Positions 16,493 through 24,669 of a DNA stretch of 64,000 nucleotides are shown here, in pieces. The notes under the pieces were generated by a model. The model saw only the letters and a list, made by a program, of their open reading frames with translations, did not search any database and was not told where the DNA came from. The translations under genes were made by a program, and so were the position numbers. Source of the stretch: Enterococcus rotai (GTDB taxonomy: Bacteria; Bacillota; Bacilli; Lactobacillales; Enterococcaceae); NCBI RefSeq assembly GCF_001465345.1, contig NZ_CP013655.1:1501349-1565348 (forward strand), read 5' to 3'. How positions within the stretch are numbered: the stretch's first letter is position 1; every line of letters starts with the position of its first letter.

Positions 16493-17833
16493 ATGACAAA
16501 ATCGTATGATGTGATTGTTATTGGAAGTGGGTTAAGTGGTTTGACGATTGCTTACGGACTAAATAAAAAAGGGGTGAGTGTTGCTATTGTCGAAGCTAAC
16601 AAGTTTGGTGGAGCAGTTGCAAACTACGGTAGTACTCGAAAAAAAGAGTTGGTTGCTTTTGCAGAGCTAAAACTTACTGCACAGCAACTAGCCAAAACAG
16701 GTGCGGTAAATGAACTAACGCCCAACTGGCAGTCAGCTATGGCCTATATAGATTCACTCGAGAACACTGAATCACTAGAGCATGAAACAGCATTGCGAAA
16801 GGCTGGAATCGATACAATTTATGGAGAAGCAATATTTGTGGATGAGCATCATATTGAAGTAGCTGGCTCTCAATATGAAGGGGAAAAATTTGTGATAGCA
16901 ACAGGTGCAAAAAGTAGAACATTACAAATTGAAGGTAGCGACTATTTAAAAGACAGTACTGATTTTTTGACGCAAAAAGAGTTGCCGAAGAAAGTAATTT
17001 TTATTGGGGCTGGGATTATTGCGTTCGCCTTTATAACCATTGCTGAAGCTTTTGATACAGAAGTGACTGTCATCCAGCATGATGAGCGAGCCTTAGCTGC
17101 CTTTGACCAAGAACTTGTTTATAAGCTGATTGAGTTAAATAAACGTCGTGGAATAAACTATCATTTTGATGAACAGCTTATTGCAGTAAAAAAGAATCGA
17201 GACAATTATAGTGCCATAACGGCTAAAGGTATCGAGTATCAAGCAGATGCTATTTATTGTGTTGCTGGTAGAATACCAAATATATCTGATTTAGGAATTG
17301 AAAGGATCGGGATTGAATCAGATCAACACGGTATTGTCGTCGATGAGTATCTAACAACCAACATATCAACTATATATGCATGTGGAGATTGTAGTAACAC
17401 TTCTGTACCAAAACTAGCTACATATGCAGTTTGGGAGGCAGACTATTTAGTCGAACATTTGACCGGAGATGGGCTGAAAAACATAGACTATCCATTATCC
17501 GTGATGTCCACCTTTAGTCAACCTAAATTAGCCCAAGTAGGCATCTCAATTTCCCACGCCAAAGAACATCAAGATCTATATAGCGTTGAAACGATTGATA
17601 TGACTGATTGGCTAGAATATAAAAAAAATAATGACGCTATTGCGTTAGTAAAAGTTATATATCAGAAAAGTGATAATAGAATAGTTGGTGCAACTAGCTT
17701 AAGTAATCAAGCGGATTTGTTTATTAATTATTTTACGATGGCATTGCATGCGGGATGGACTAAATCAGAGCTGAAAAAAATCATTTTTGCTTACCCATCA
17801 TTAGCGAACGATGTGTTAAGAGCGTATCATTAA
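16493..17833 (+). CDS. Pyridine nucleotide-disulfide oxidoreductase family protein lacking the redox disulfide
   Basis: A 446-residue protein with the full glutathione reductase/dihydrolipoamide dehydrogenase layout: FAD motif VIGSGLSGL (residues 10-18), second FAD motif YACGDCSN, NAD(P)H-binding GAGIIAFAF (near 173-181) and the C-terminal dimerisation domain with HAGWTKSELKK. The region that should hold the CxxxxC redox pair reads GGAVANYGST (residues 39-48), with no Cys. Family members without this pair exist, for example soluble transhydrogenase, mercuric-reductase paralogues and some putative flavin reductases, so it may transfer electrons through FAD only. The start is preceded by a weak GGGAAAG site. 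Confidence 0.8.
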   Translation: MTKSYDVIVIGSGLSGLTIAYGLNKKGVSVAIVEANKFGGAVANYGSTRKKELVAFAELKLTAQQLAKTGAVNELTPNWQSAMAYIDSLENTESLEHETALRKAGIDTIYGEAIFVDEHHIEVAGSQYEGEKFVIATGAKSRTLQIEGSDYLKDSTDFLTQKELPKKVIFIGAGIIAFAFITIAEAFDTEVTVIQHDERALAAFDQELVYKLIELNKRRGINYHFDEQLIAVKKNRDNYSAITAKGIEYQADAIYCVAGRIPNISDLGIERIGIESDQHGIVVDEYLTTNISTIYACGDCSNTSVPKLATYAVWEADYLVEHLTGDGLKNIDYPLSVMSTFSQPKLAQVGISISHAKEHQDLYSVETIDMTDWLEYKKNNDAIALVKVIYQKSDNRIVGATSLSNQADLFINYFTMALHAGWTKSELKKIIFAYPSLANDVLRAYH

Positions 17834-17857
17834 AATAATATAGAAAAATCGATGCGA

Positions 17858-17890
17858 GTGAAGGAAATTCAATCTTTGAGTTTTCTTCAC
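17858..17890 (+). terminator. Hairpin after the flavoprotein gene
   Basis: GTGAAGGAAATTCAA pairs with TTGAGTTTTCTTCAC (15 bp, two wobbles, 3-nt loop). There is no T run, so termination would be inefficient or Rho-independent only in part. Confidence 0.45.
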
Positions 17891-18024
17891 CCTGTTAGTG
17901 AGGAGAATAGCACGATGAATACTCGCTATATCAGTCTTGACAATAGTTGGCATTCATAGAAAAACTTCTTAAAAGGAATTGCTTTGTTATGATTACGACG
18001 GAAAAATTTAAAATCATAACATTG

Positions 18025-18429
18025 TTATTTTTTTCTGTTTTTTTCCATATAATCAATCGTTGTAGGGATTATTTTTTGAACATATAACCAGATAATCAAA
18101 AAAAATATACTAGGAAATACTAAATTTACTACTGTATGAAGAGTAGCGTTTGTAATGAAAATATTTATAATCCCAGTTATGTAGCAACTGCAATAAAAGG
18201 TAAGTGCAATATTTTTAAATTTTAAAATTTTTAATTTAGTAGATTCACTTATTTTTTTTTTATACTTTAATTCATAGTTATCAGTGTTTATCAACAATGT
18301 AATCATCGTACCAAAGACACCTATTTTAGCTGTTTTATCTGCTAATAATAAGATATATGCAAGAACAAAAATAATTGGAATATATGAGATGATGTCTTTT
18401 AATTCTTCCTTCACTTTATAACCATCCAT
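18025..18429 (-). CDS. Hypothetical small integral membrane protein
   Basis: I do not recognise this 134-residue protein. It has four likely membrane segments: SYIPIIFVLAYILLLADK (about 15-32), a shorter GVFGTMITLLI (38-48), ALTFYCSCYITGIINIFI (75-92) and VVNLVFPSIFFLIIWLYV (100-117), with a lysine-rich loop between the second and third. The composition is AT-rich with many Ile and Lys, unlike the core genes upstream. No convincing Shine-Dalgarno sequence precedes the ATG at 18429, so the gene or its start is uncertain. Confidence 0.5.
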   Translation of the reverse strand: MDGYKVKEELKDIISYIPIIFVLAYILLLADKTAKIGVFGTMITLLINTDNYELKYKKKISESTKLKILKFKNIALTFYCSCYITGIINIFITNATLHTVVNLVFPSIFFLIIWLYVQKIIPTTIDYMEKNRKK

Positions 18430-18531
18430 TCGCTAGCAGATCTTTTTTATGGGGAGTACATTAATTAAAACGAAGATGAGACATTTTCCTATGACTTAAG
18501 CAACTCGAATAAGTGGTGGAAACAGAAACAA

Positions 18532-18558
18532 CTATCTCAACCTCGTTTTATGAGATAG
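18532..18558. terminator. Small hairpin before the phosphatase gene end
   Basis: CTATCTCA and TGAGATAG form an 8-bp stem with an 11-nt loop, 19 bp beyond the stop of the minus-strand phosphatase gene. The T run on the minus side is poor. Confidence 0.4.
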
Positions 18559-18576
18559 ATTATGTTCAACAACTAG

Positions 18577-19317
18577 CTAAACAATAAATTTTTTTCTGAA
18601 TTGATCTACATAATCAGTATCTAGTTTTAATCCCTTAAGTAAATAATTGTCAAAAGAACCAAAATGCTCTTCTAAAACTTTTTTTGCATGACATAAATAC
18701 GTTTTATCAACATTTAAAGCAAGTTCCAAAGCGTTTAGTTGTTGTTCAGTAAGTTTGCTTTTCAGTGAGTCAATGATTTGTTTATTTGCTGATTTTCTAG
18801 ATTCATTTGTTTTTAGATAATCGTCCATGATACTTTGATCAGAGGCACCAGCTATTTTTAAAATAAGAGCAGCTGCAAATCCAGTACGATCCTTCCCGGC
18901 AAAACAATGAAATAAAATAGGTTGATTGTCTTCTAATATTTCCGTAAGAAACTTACTATAACCAGACAGTGCAGAATCACTGACTACAAGTTCCTCATAG
19001 GTTTCAAACATCGCTTTTTCGACATCACTTTGGTCAATATCTAACATTCCTTGTAAAGAAGCGATGCTAGATGAATCCTCAGATGCTAATATATCAATAT
19101 TCTCTATTGTAATGTTGTTCATATCCATATCTGGCTGCTCTGAAATTTCTGTTTTGTTTCTAAAATCATAGACCTTTTTGATTCTACAATCGTCTTCTAA
19201 AAATAAAATATCTTTTTTCTCTAATCCAACTAACTGACCACTTCGATAGAAATATCCTTCTTTTAAAGTTCCTGTAGGTACGGTAATGCCACCTATATCT
19301 CTTAAATTTGTTATCAT
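18577..19317 (-). CDS. Tyrosine-protein phosphatase (IphP/Y_phosphatase3 type)
   Basis: A 246-residue protein with the dual-specificity/tyrosine phosphatase loop HCFAGKDRTG (catalytic Cys at residue 138, Arg at 144). The N-terminus NLRDIGGITV and YRSGQL (residues 4-27) is characteristic of the LipA/IphP group, in which this segment shapes the active site. Substrates in the group include phosphotyrosine proteins and phosphoinositides, and some members are secreted; no signal peptide is seen here. The ATG at 19317 has AAAGGTG 6 bp upstream; a GTG at 19326 would overlap that site. Monocistronic. Confidence 0.9.
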   Translation of the reverse strand: MITNLRDIGGITVPTGTLKEGYFYRSGQLVGLEKKDILFLEDDCRIKKVYDFRNKTEISEQPDMDMNNITIENIDILASEDSSSIASLQGMLDIDQSDVEKAMFETYEELVVSDSALSGYSKFLTEILEDNQPILFHCFAGKDRTGFAAALILKIAGASDQSIMDDYLKTNESRKSANKQIIDSLKSKLTEQQLNALELALNVDKTYLCHAKKVLEEHFGSFDNYLLKGLKLDTDYVDQFRKKFIV

Positions 19318-19925
19318 AGTAAACACCTTTCTACATAATTTGTATATGTAATAATACTCTCGATATTTGTGGATGTAAAATAAATAGACAGATGAAATAG
19401 TTAATAGCAGAGACTCTTTATAAAAAATTAATATTTTATTTTTATAGAAGTAAGATGAGTATTAATTATATTTGTAGTGTTAATTTTCATTTTTTTAAAA
19501 TATATTTTAAAAAAACAAATGTTGATTGGTGATGAAATTCCTTGGGTATCAGTCGTTTTTATGATAAAAACATTTATTTTGAAATTAAATTAAAAATATT
19601 ATAAAATTAAATATTAATATTGAATAGTTAGTTAATCAGATGATACTCTAAAAATCTAGGAAAGAGAAAACTTCATTTCATGATGTGATAATTAAATAAC
19701 GAGTGTCCGGTTTTTATAATTTTTAGAGATAATGTATAATCTGAAATGTTTGATGCGAGATAAGATTTTCAATAACGTTTTAATAGTGAGTAGATTTTAA
19801 TAAAAGAACATGAATAGTCTAGTGAATTATAAAAATGTTTGATTTAAAAATTACTTTGGAAATGTTATTGGAAATCAGATGCTATTCCATTTATATGTAA
19901 TTATAAAAAGAAAGAAGATGAAAAG
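19318..19925. other. AT-rich intergenic region between phosphatase and adhesin genes
   Basis: About 600 bp with no credible gene on either strand. It is strongly AT-rich with several TATAAT matches (for example 19715-19720 and 19735-19740), none with a good -35 box. It probably holds the divergent promoters of the phosphatase and the adhesin. No clear operator or hairpin was found. Confidence 0.5.
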
Positions 19926-22900
19926 ATGAAGAAATACATATATTTATTGTTAATTTTCTTTAGTTTTATTTGTTTGCCTAAAGTTGCCAAGGCGGAGGCG
20001 ACTATTTTGCCGCCAGAACCAATTAAAAATGTTCGTTTAGATACGAATTTAAAAGGTAATCCTGATGTTAAGCTAGTTAATTTGAATTTATTGAATTCTA
20101 GATTATATACGATTGTCGATAATGATAAAAATTTATATTTTTGTTTGGACGAAAGTAAATACTATCCATCAGGTCAAGATTATAAAGTAGATATGAACGA
20201 AAAAATATCTGGCTCAGTACTATGGTTGATGCAAACTTTCTACGAAAATCAAGATACACAGAATTCTGTACCAAATGTTGAAGGATATCGTGATGCAAAC
20301 GAGTTAACTAGATATGCTGCAATACAAGTTGTTATTTGGAAATTAACTGGAGGAAAATTTGATAATAAGTTAATTGAATCAAATCCTTTAATAAAAGATC
20401 TATACACAGAAGCGCAAACAAAGACCAATGATGATACCTCGTATCAAGAAGTGATCAACAAAATAAATAACGTTGAAATCAACGCAAAAGAGATTATTCC
20501 AAACGGTGACGATGGGACAAATTATAATTACTTATTGCAATTTGAAGACAATATCGATCAAGAAACAGAAAAATTACTTCAAGTAAAAGATGAAGAGATA
20601 AATATAGGGGTACAACTCTATAAGAATTCTAAAATAACCGATATTACGAAAGATACTACAATTAATAAAGACTACGATAAGCGAACAATCTCTATAGATA
20701 TACCGAAAGACCTAATTGATAAAGATAAAGCCGATGATACGGTCATTTATTTTAATATAGATACACTGCTCACGACTAGACATCCCTACTATTTGGTATT
20801 TATTTCAAGTGGAGTTCAACCACTCGGTGGATACCAACCAATTGAAAGGACATTAACTACCAGAACCAGTATTGATTTAGATTTATCCGAAACATCTTTT
20901 TCAGTGTTGAAAAATTGGGATGATTCAAATAATCAAGATGGCATACGTCCATTGAATTTACCTGTACAATTATATCAGAGCGATAAACCATACACGCATA
21001 CAAGTAACGAAAGCCTGACACAAGGCAATGAAACTAAATTTGGTGAGGTACAAGAGCTAAATGAAGAAAATGGCTGGGAGTATATCTGGGGGAACTTACC
21101 AATAAAAGATAATAATGGAAATCCTCTATATTATACGGCTAGAGAAGAACTTGATTCAAAATATGATTTGAGTATAAATTCGACTGATGAAGGAAAAGCT
21201 ATCCTTTTAACCAATACGTATAAACCTGAAACAATTGACCTAAAAGGAGTCAAATCATGGGAAGATGGAAATAATCAAGATGGGATACGCCCCTCATCTA
21301 TTGTGGTCAATTTATTAGCAGATGGAGAAATAATTCAAACAAAGAATGTTACAGAAAATGAAGGATGGGCATATGAATTTTCTGATTTACCTAAATATAA
21401 AGAGGGAAAAGAGATTGACTATACAGTGACAGAAAATTCCGTTCCTAATTATACAGCAATTAGTGATGGGATGAATATTACAAATACCCATATCCCAGAG
21501 GTAACAGAAATCAGTGGAACAAAAACATGGGATGACAAGAATGACCAAGACGGTAAACGTCCAACAACGATAACAGTAAACCTGTTAGCAAACGGAGCAC
21601 CAGTTGACTCAAAAGAAGTAACGGAAAAAGATAACTGGACGTACCATTTTGATAACTTACCTAAATATAAAGATGGGCAAGAGATCGTTTATACTGTAAC
21701 AGAAAATGATGTGCCAGAGTATTCAACAAGTATAGAAGGAACAACTATTACGAATCATTATACACCAGGCAAAACCAGTGTAACAGTAACGAAATCGTGG
21801 AATGATGGAAACAATCAAGATGGCATACGTCCCGACAGTATCAAGGTCCAATTATACGCGGATGGTGAAAAGTCAGGAGAAGAAGTTACCTTAAATGAAG
21901 GCAATAACTGGACAACGACTTGGACTGATTTGGCAGAGAAAAACAATGGACAACCAATCGTCTACAGTGTAAAAGAAGTAGGAAGTATCGAAGGATACAA
22001 TAAAACAGTCAATGCTGAAAATAGCGGCAACATTATTATTACAAATACCCATATCCCAGAGGCAACAGAGATCAGTGGAACAAAAATATGGGATGATAAA
22101 AACGATCAAGACGGTAAACGTCCAACAACGATAACAGTAAACCTGTTAGCAAACGGAGCACCAGTTGACTCAAAAGAAGTAACGGAAAAAGATAACTGGA
22201 CATACCATTTTGATAACTTACCTAAATATAAAGATGGGCAAGAGATCGTTTATACTGTAACAGAAAATGATGTACCAGAGTATTCGACAAGTATAGAAGG
22301 AACAACTATTACGAATCATTATACACCAGGCAAAACCAGTGTAACAGTAACGAAATCGTGGAATGATGGAAACAATCAAGACGGCATACGTCCCAACAGC
22401 ATCAAGGTCCAATTATATGCGGATGGTGAAAAATCAGGAGAAGAAGTTGCCTTAAATGAAGCCAACAACTGGACAACGACTTGGACTGATTTGGCAGAGA
22501 AAAAAAATGGACAACCGATTGTCTACACTGTAAAAGAAGTAGGAAGTATCGAAGGATACAATAAAACAGTCAATGCCGAAAATAGCGGTAACATTATTAT
22601 TACAAATACCCATATCCCAGAGGTAACAGAGATCAGTGGAACAAAAATATGGGATGATAAAAACGATCAAGACGGTAAACGTCCAACAACGATAACAGTA
22701 AACCTGTTAGCAAACGGAGCACCAGTTGACTCAAAAGAAGTAACGGAAAAAGATAACTGGACATACCATTTTGATAACTTACCTAAATATAAAGATGGGC
22801 AAGAGATCGTTTATACTGTAACAGAAAATGATGTACCAGAGTATTCGACAAGTATAGAAGGAACAACTATTACGAATCATTATACACCAGGCAAAACCAG

Positions 22901-23348
22901 TGTAACAGTAACGAAATCGTGGAATGATGGAAATAATCAAGATGGCATACGTCCCGACAGTATCAAGGTCCAATTATACGCGGATGGTGAAAAGTCAGGA
23001 GAAGAAGTTACCTTAAATGAAGGCAATAACTGGACAACGACTTGGACTGATTTGGCAGAGAAAAACAATGGACAACCAATCGTCTACACTGTAAAAGAAG
23101 TAGGAAATATTAAGGGATACGACGTAACAATCAACGCCGAAAATGTCGGCAACATTATTATTACAAATACGCATATACCCAAAAATGAAATAAAGGGTAA
23201 TGATCCTGAAACGCCAAGTAAAAATAGCCTTAATAAAGATTATCCAGCAACGGGAGAAAAAAATAGTTGGATTTTCTATGCAATAGGAATACTATTGATA
23301 GTAATTGTGGGGTATGTAGGCTTAAAAAAGGTAAAATACCATAAGTGA
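19926..23348 (+). CDS. Cell-wall adhesin with thioester domain and Cna-B repeats
   Basis: A 1140-residue surface protein. It has a signal peptide (about 1-24, ending AKAEA). Residues about 60-230 resemble a TQXA thioester domain: Cys73 in YFCLD and Gln134 in AIQVVIWKLTGG are placed to form the internal Cys-Gln thioester used for covalent binding to host amines. After an about 90-residue linker domain come eight Cna-B modules, each starting like KSWNDGNNQDGIRP or KTWDDKNDQDGKRP; these usually carry Lys-Asn isopeptide bonds. Six of them form three near-identical pairs. The C-terminus has a membrane segment and basic tail, preceded by YPATGE, an unusual sortase motif in place of LPxTG. Likely function: adhesion. 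Confidence 0.9.
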   Translation: MKKYIYLLLIFFSFICLPKVAKAEATILPPEPIKNVRLDTNLKGNPDVKLVNLNLLNSRLYTIVDNDKNLYFCLDESKYYPSGQDYKVDMNEKISGSVLWLMQTFYENQDTQNSVPNVEGYRDANELTRYAAIQVVIWKLTGGKFDNKLIESNPLIKDLYTEAQTKTNDDTSYQEVINKINNVEINAKEIIPNGDDGTNYNYLLQFEDNIDQETEKLLQVKDEEINIGVQLYKNSKITDITKDTTINKDYDKRTISIDIPKDLIDKDKADDTVIYFNIDTLLTTRHPYYLVFISSGVQPLGGYQPIERTLTTRTSIDLDLSETSFSVLKNWDDSNNQDGIRPLNLPVQLYQSDKPYTHTSNESLTQGNETKFGEVQELNEENGWEYIWGNLPIKDNNGNPLYYTAREELDSKYDLSINSTDEGKAILLTNTYKPETIDLKGVKSWEDGNNQDGIRPSSIVVNLLADGEIIQTKNVTENEGWAYEFSDLPKYKEGKEIDYTVTENSVPNYTAISDGMNITNTHIPEVTEISGTKTWDDKNDQDGKRPTTITVNLLANGAPVDSKEVTEKDNWTYHFDNLPKYKDGQEIVYTVTENDVPEYSTSIEGTTITNHYTPGKTSVTVTKSWNDGNNQDGIRPDSIKVQLYADGEKSGEEVTLNEGNNWTTTWTDLAEKNNGQPIVYSVKEVGSIEGYNKTVNAENSGNIIITNTHIPEATEISGTKIWDDKNDQDGKRPTTITVNLLANGAPVDSKEVTEKDNWTYHFDNLPKYKDGQEIVYTVTENDVPEYSTSIEGTTITNHYTPGKTSVTVTKSWNDGNNQDGIRPNSIKVQLYADGEKSGEEVALNEANNWTTTWTDLAEKKNGQPIVYTVKEVGSIEGYNKTVNAENSGNIIITNTHIPEVTEISGTKIWDDKNDQDGKRPTTITVNLLANGAPVDSKEVTEKDNWTYHFDNLPKYKDGQEIVYTVTENDVPEYSTSIEGTTITNHYTPGKTSVTVTKSWNDGNNQDGIRPDSIKVQLYADGEKSGEEVTLNEGNNWTTTWTDLAEKNNGQPIVYTVKEVGNIKGYDVTINAENVGNIIITNTHIPKNEIKGNDPETPSKNSLNKDYPATGEKNSWIFYAIGILLIVIVGYVGLKKVKYHK
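21480..23162 (+). repeat. Three tandem 561-bp repeats inside the adhesin gene
   Basis: Units start at 21480, 22041 and 22602, each at the same ACAAATACCCATATCCCAGA sequence, and encode 187 residues (two Cna-B modules). The copies differ only at scattered bases, for example GGCAACAGAG against GGTAACAGAG. Exact unit length and near identity indicate recent recombination; copy number may vary between strains. Confidence 0.92.
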
Positions 23349-23446
23349 AATGATTAGAAAAAAATACGGATCGCAAAAATTAATCCTTAAATAAGAGATA
23401 ATAAAAGCAATATAAAGTTGTATTAAAGGTATAAATTTCAAATGAA

Positions 23447-23455
23447 TGGTATACT
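23447..23455 (+). promoter_or_regulatory. Putative extended -10 promoter of the Usp-like gene
   Basis: TGGTATACT ends 25 bp before the ATG at 23481, leaving a short leader that includes the GAGGTG site. The -35 region is weak. Confidence 0.4.
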
Positions 23456-23480
23456 TAAGAAAAAATTTGAGGTGAATTTT

Positions 23481-23933
23481 ATGTATAAAAAAATAGTAAC
23501 AGTAGTTGATGTATTTGGAGAACCAAATGGAGTATTAGCTGAAGTCATTACTATGTCGCAAAGAGAAAATTCTGAACTTCATTTATTAATTAACAAACCT
23601 GAAATAGAAGCGCTTGAACAACTGAATTATCTACCATATGATAGTGGAATGTATATGCCTTATGAATATGATATGATTAAAGAGAATGACGAAAATTATC
23701 AAAAAGATGTGGATAAGGTTATTTCGAAAGTCAAAGCCGAAGGCGTAGACAAATTGGTGACTACAATTTATAGTGGCAGTACAAAATCTTTTATCAATAA
23801 ATATATCGAAAAAAATAGTATGGATTTAATCGTCCTAGGTAGCTATGATGAATTATTGTCTAAAAGAGAACTAGAATCTGTCGCAAAACATGTTATAAAG
23901 AATACGACTAGTAATCTACTTATTTTGAGATGA
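23481..23933 (+). CDS. Universal stress protein-like protein
   Basis: A 150-residue protein from the ATG at 23481 (GAGGTG site just upstream; the longer frame from 23442 covers a likely promoter). It opens like a Usp (YKKIVTVVDVFGEPNG) and ends with SMDLIVLGSYDELL...AKHVIKNTTSNLLILR, matching the second half of the Usp fold. The ATP-binding G-2x-G-9x-G(S/T) signature is degraded (GSYDELLSKRELESVAKH), so it may not bind ATP. It follows the adhesin gene on the same strand with a 130-bp gap. Confidence 0.7.
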   Translation: MYKKIVTVVDVFGEPNGVLAEVITMSQRENSELHLLINKPEIEALEQLNYLPYDSGMYMPYEYDMIKENDENYQKDVDKVISKVKAEGVDKLVTTIYSGSTKSFINKYIEKNSMDLIVLGSYDELLSKRELESVAKHVIKNTTSNLLILR

Positions 23934-23972
23934 TCCCGATATATGTTAAATTTAAACTTATTTCCGAAGCCT

Positions 23973-24005
23973 TCAAATCTTAGTGCTTTAGCACTTAGAA
24001 TTTGA
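23973..24005. repeat. Intergenic hairpin after the Usp-like gene
   Basis: AAATCTTAGTGCT faces AGCACTTAGAATTT with a two-base loop and one mismatch. There is no T run. A GAAGC-type short repeat (CGAAGCGAAGCGAAG) follows at about 24012. Confidence 0.4.
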
Positions 24006-24063
24006 TGTGATCGAAGCGAAGCGAAGTGATTGCTTCTGCTCCCACCGTTTATACGTATTCTTT

Positions 24064-24107
24064 GAGTCTGAGATATAACTCGTAGAGTTATGTCCTAGAC
24101 TCTTTTT
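24064..24107 (+). terminator. Terminator hairpin (ATAACTC core)
   Basis: GAGTCT..GATATAACTC, loop GTA, GAGTTATGTC..AGACTC, then five T. The core is almost the same as in the terminator at 62963-63018. Confidence 0.75.
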
Positions 24108-24158
24108 AGAGCTATCTTAGCTGTACTGATGAGGAGTTTTATCTGTAATTAGTTTCAT

Positions 24159-24191
24159 AAAAAAAGATGTCGGTGATTATTCAGCGACATC
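24159..24191 (-). terminator. Terminator of the 94-residue hypothetical gene
   Basis: On the minus strand GATGTCG, a 12-nt loop and CGACATC are followed by TTTTTT. It lies 41 bp past the stop of the gene ending at 24232. Confidence 0.7.
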
Positions 24192-24231
24192 AGAACGTGT
24201 AGATTCGATATATAGACTTTACTTACATTTG

Positions 24232-24516
24232 CTAGTCGCCGTTATATTCAGCAAAACTAGGCCCATTTGAACGAACTTTATCTTGTTCTCCTTCTTCTAA
24301 AGAGGTAAACAAAGTACTATCATTTAAAAAGGTATTCCAATCTGCATCCATCATGGCATTTAAATCTTCTATAGAACGGTGACCCAAAACCTCAGTATTC
24401 AAACCATCACCTGTAATGAAATGTCCATTTTCATCATGCTTCGCATTTTTTACTGTATCTAAATCGTATTTTTTACCAAATAATTTATCCCATTCTTCGC
24501 GCAATTTGTGAGCCAT
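24232..24516 (-). CDS. Hypothetical acidic protein
   Basis: A 94-residue protein that I cannot name. The ATG at 24516 (MAHKLREEWDKLFG) has AGAGGG 7 bp upstream; a TTG 18 bp earlier overlaps that site. The sequence is charged and soluble with no signal peptide: an N-terminal helix rich in Lys, Glu and Trp, then GHFITGDGLNTEVLGHRSIEDLNAMMDADW, and an acidic C-terminal part. The own promoter region and terminator suggest a real single gene. Its good ribosome-binding site and codon use agree with being expressed. Confidence 0.65.
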   Translation of the reverse strand: MAHKLREEWDKLFGKKYDLDTVKNAKHDENGHFITGDGLNTEVLGHRSIEDLNAMMDADWNTFLNDSTLFTSLEEGEQDKVRSNGPSFAEYNGD

Positions 24517-24604
24517 AGTGCATCCCTCTTTCAATATTTTTACTGTATCTTTATTCTACAATATTCTTTGAGTTATTCCTCCTATAAAGCTTTATGAATA
24601 AAGC

Positions 24605-24658
24605 AAAAAACTAGGCTGTATTTTTTCATGTAATTGAAAAGAATACAACCTAGTTTTA
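24605..24658 (-). terminator. Terminator of htrA
   Basis: AAAACTAGG-C-TGTATT pairs with AATACA-A-CCTAGTTTT around an 18-nt loop, with A/T tracts on both sides. It lies 12 bp past the htrA stop. Confidence 0.8.
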
Positions 24659-24669
24659 TTTAACTGAAA

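Noticed and set aside
21891-22973. Several 60-72 codon frames on the minus strand inside the adhesin repeats
   Set aside because: They recur with the 561-bp unit and are the antisense of Cna-B modules; none has a ribosome-binding site.
24005-24040. CGAAGCGAAGCGAAG as a CRISPR or tandem-repeat array
   Set aside because: Only three short 5-bp units without spacers; too short to mean anything by itself.
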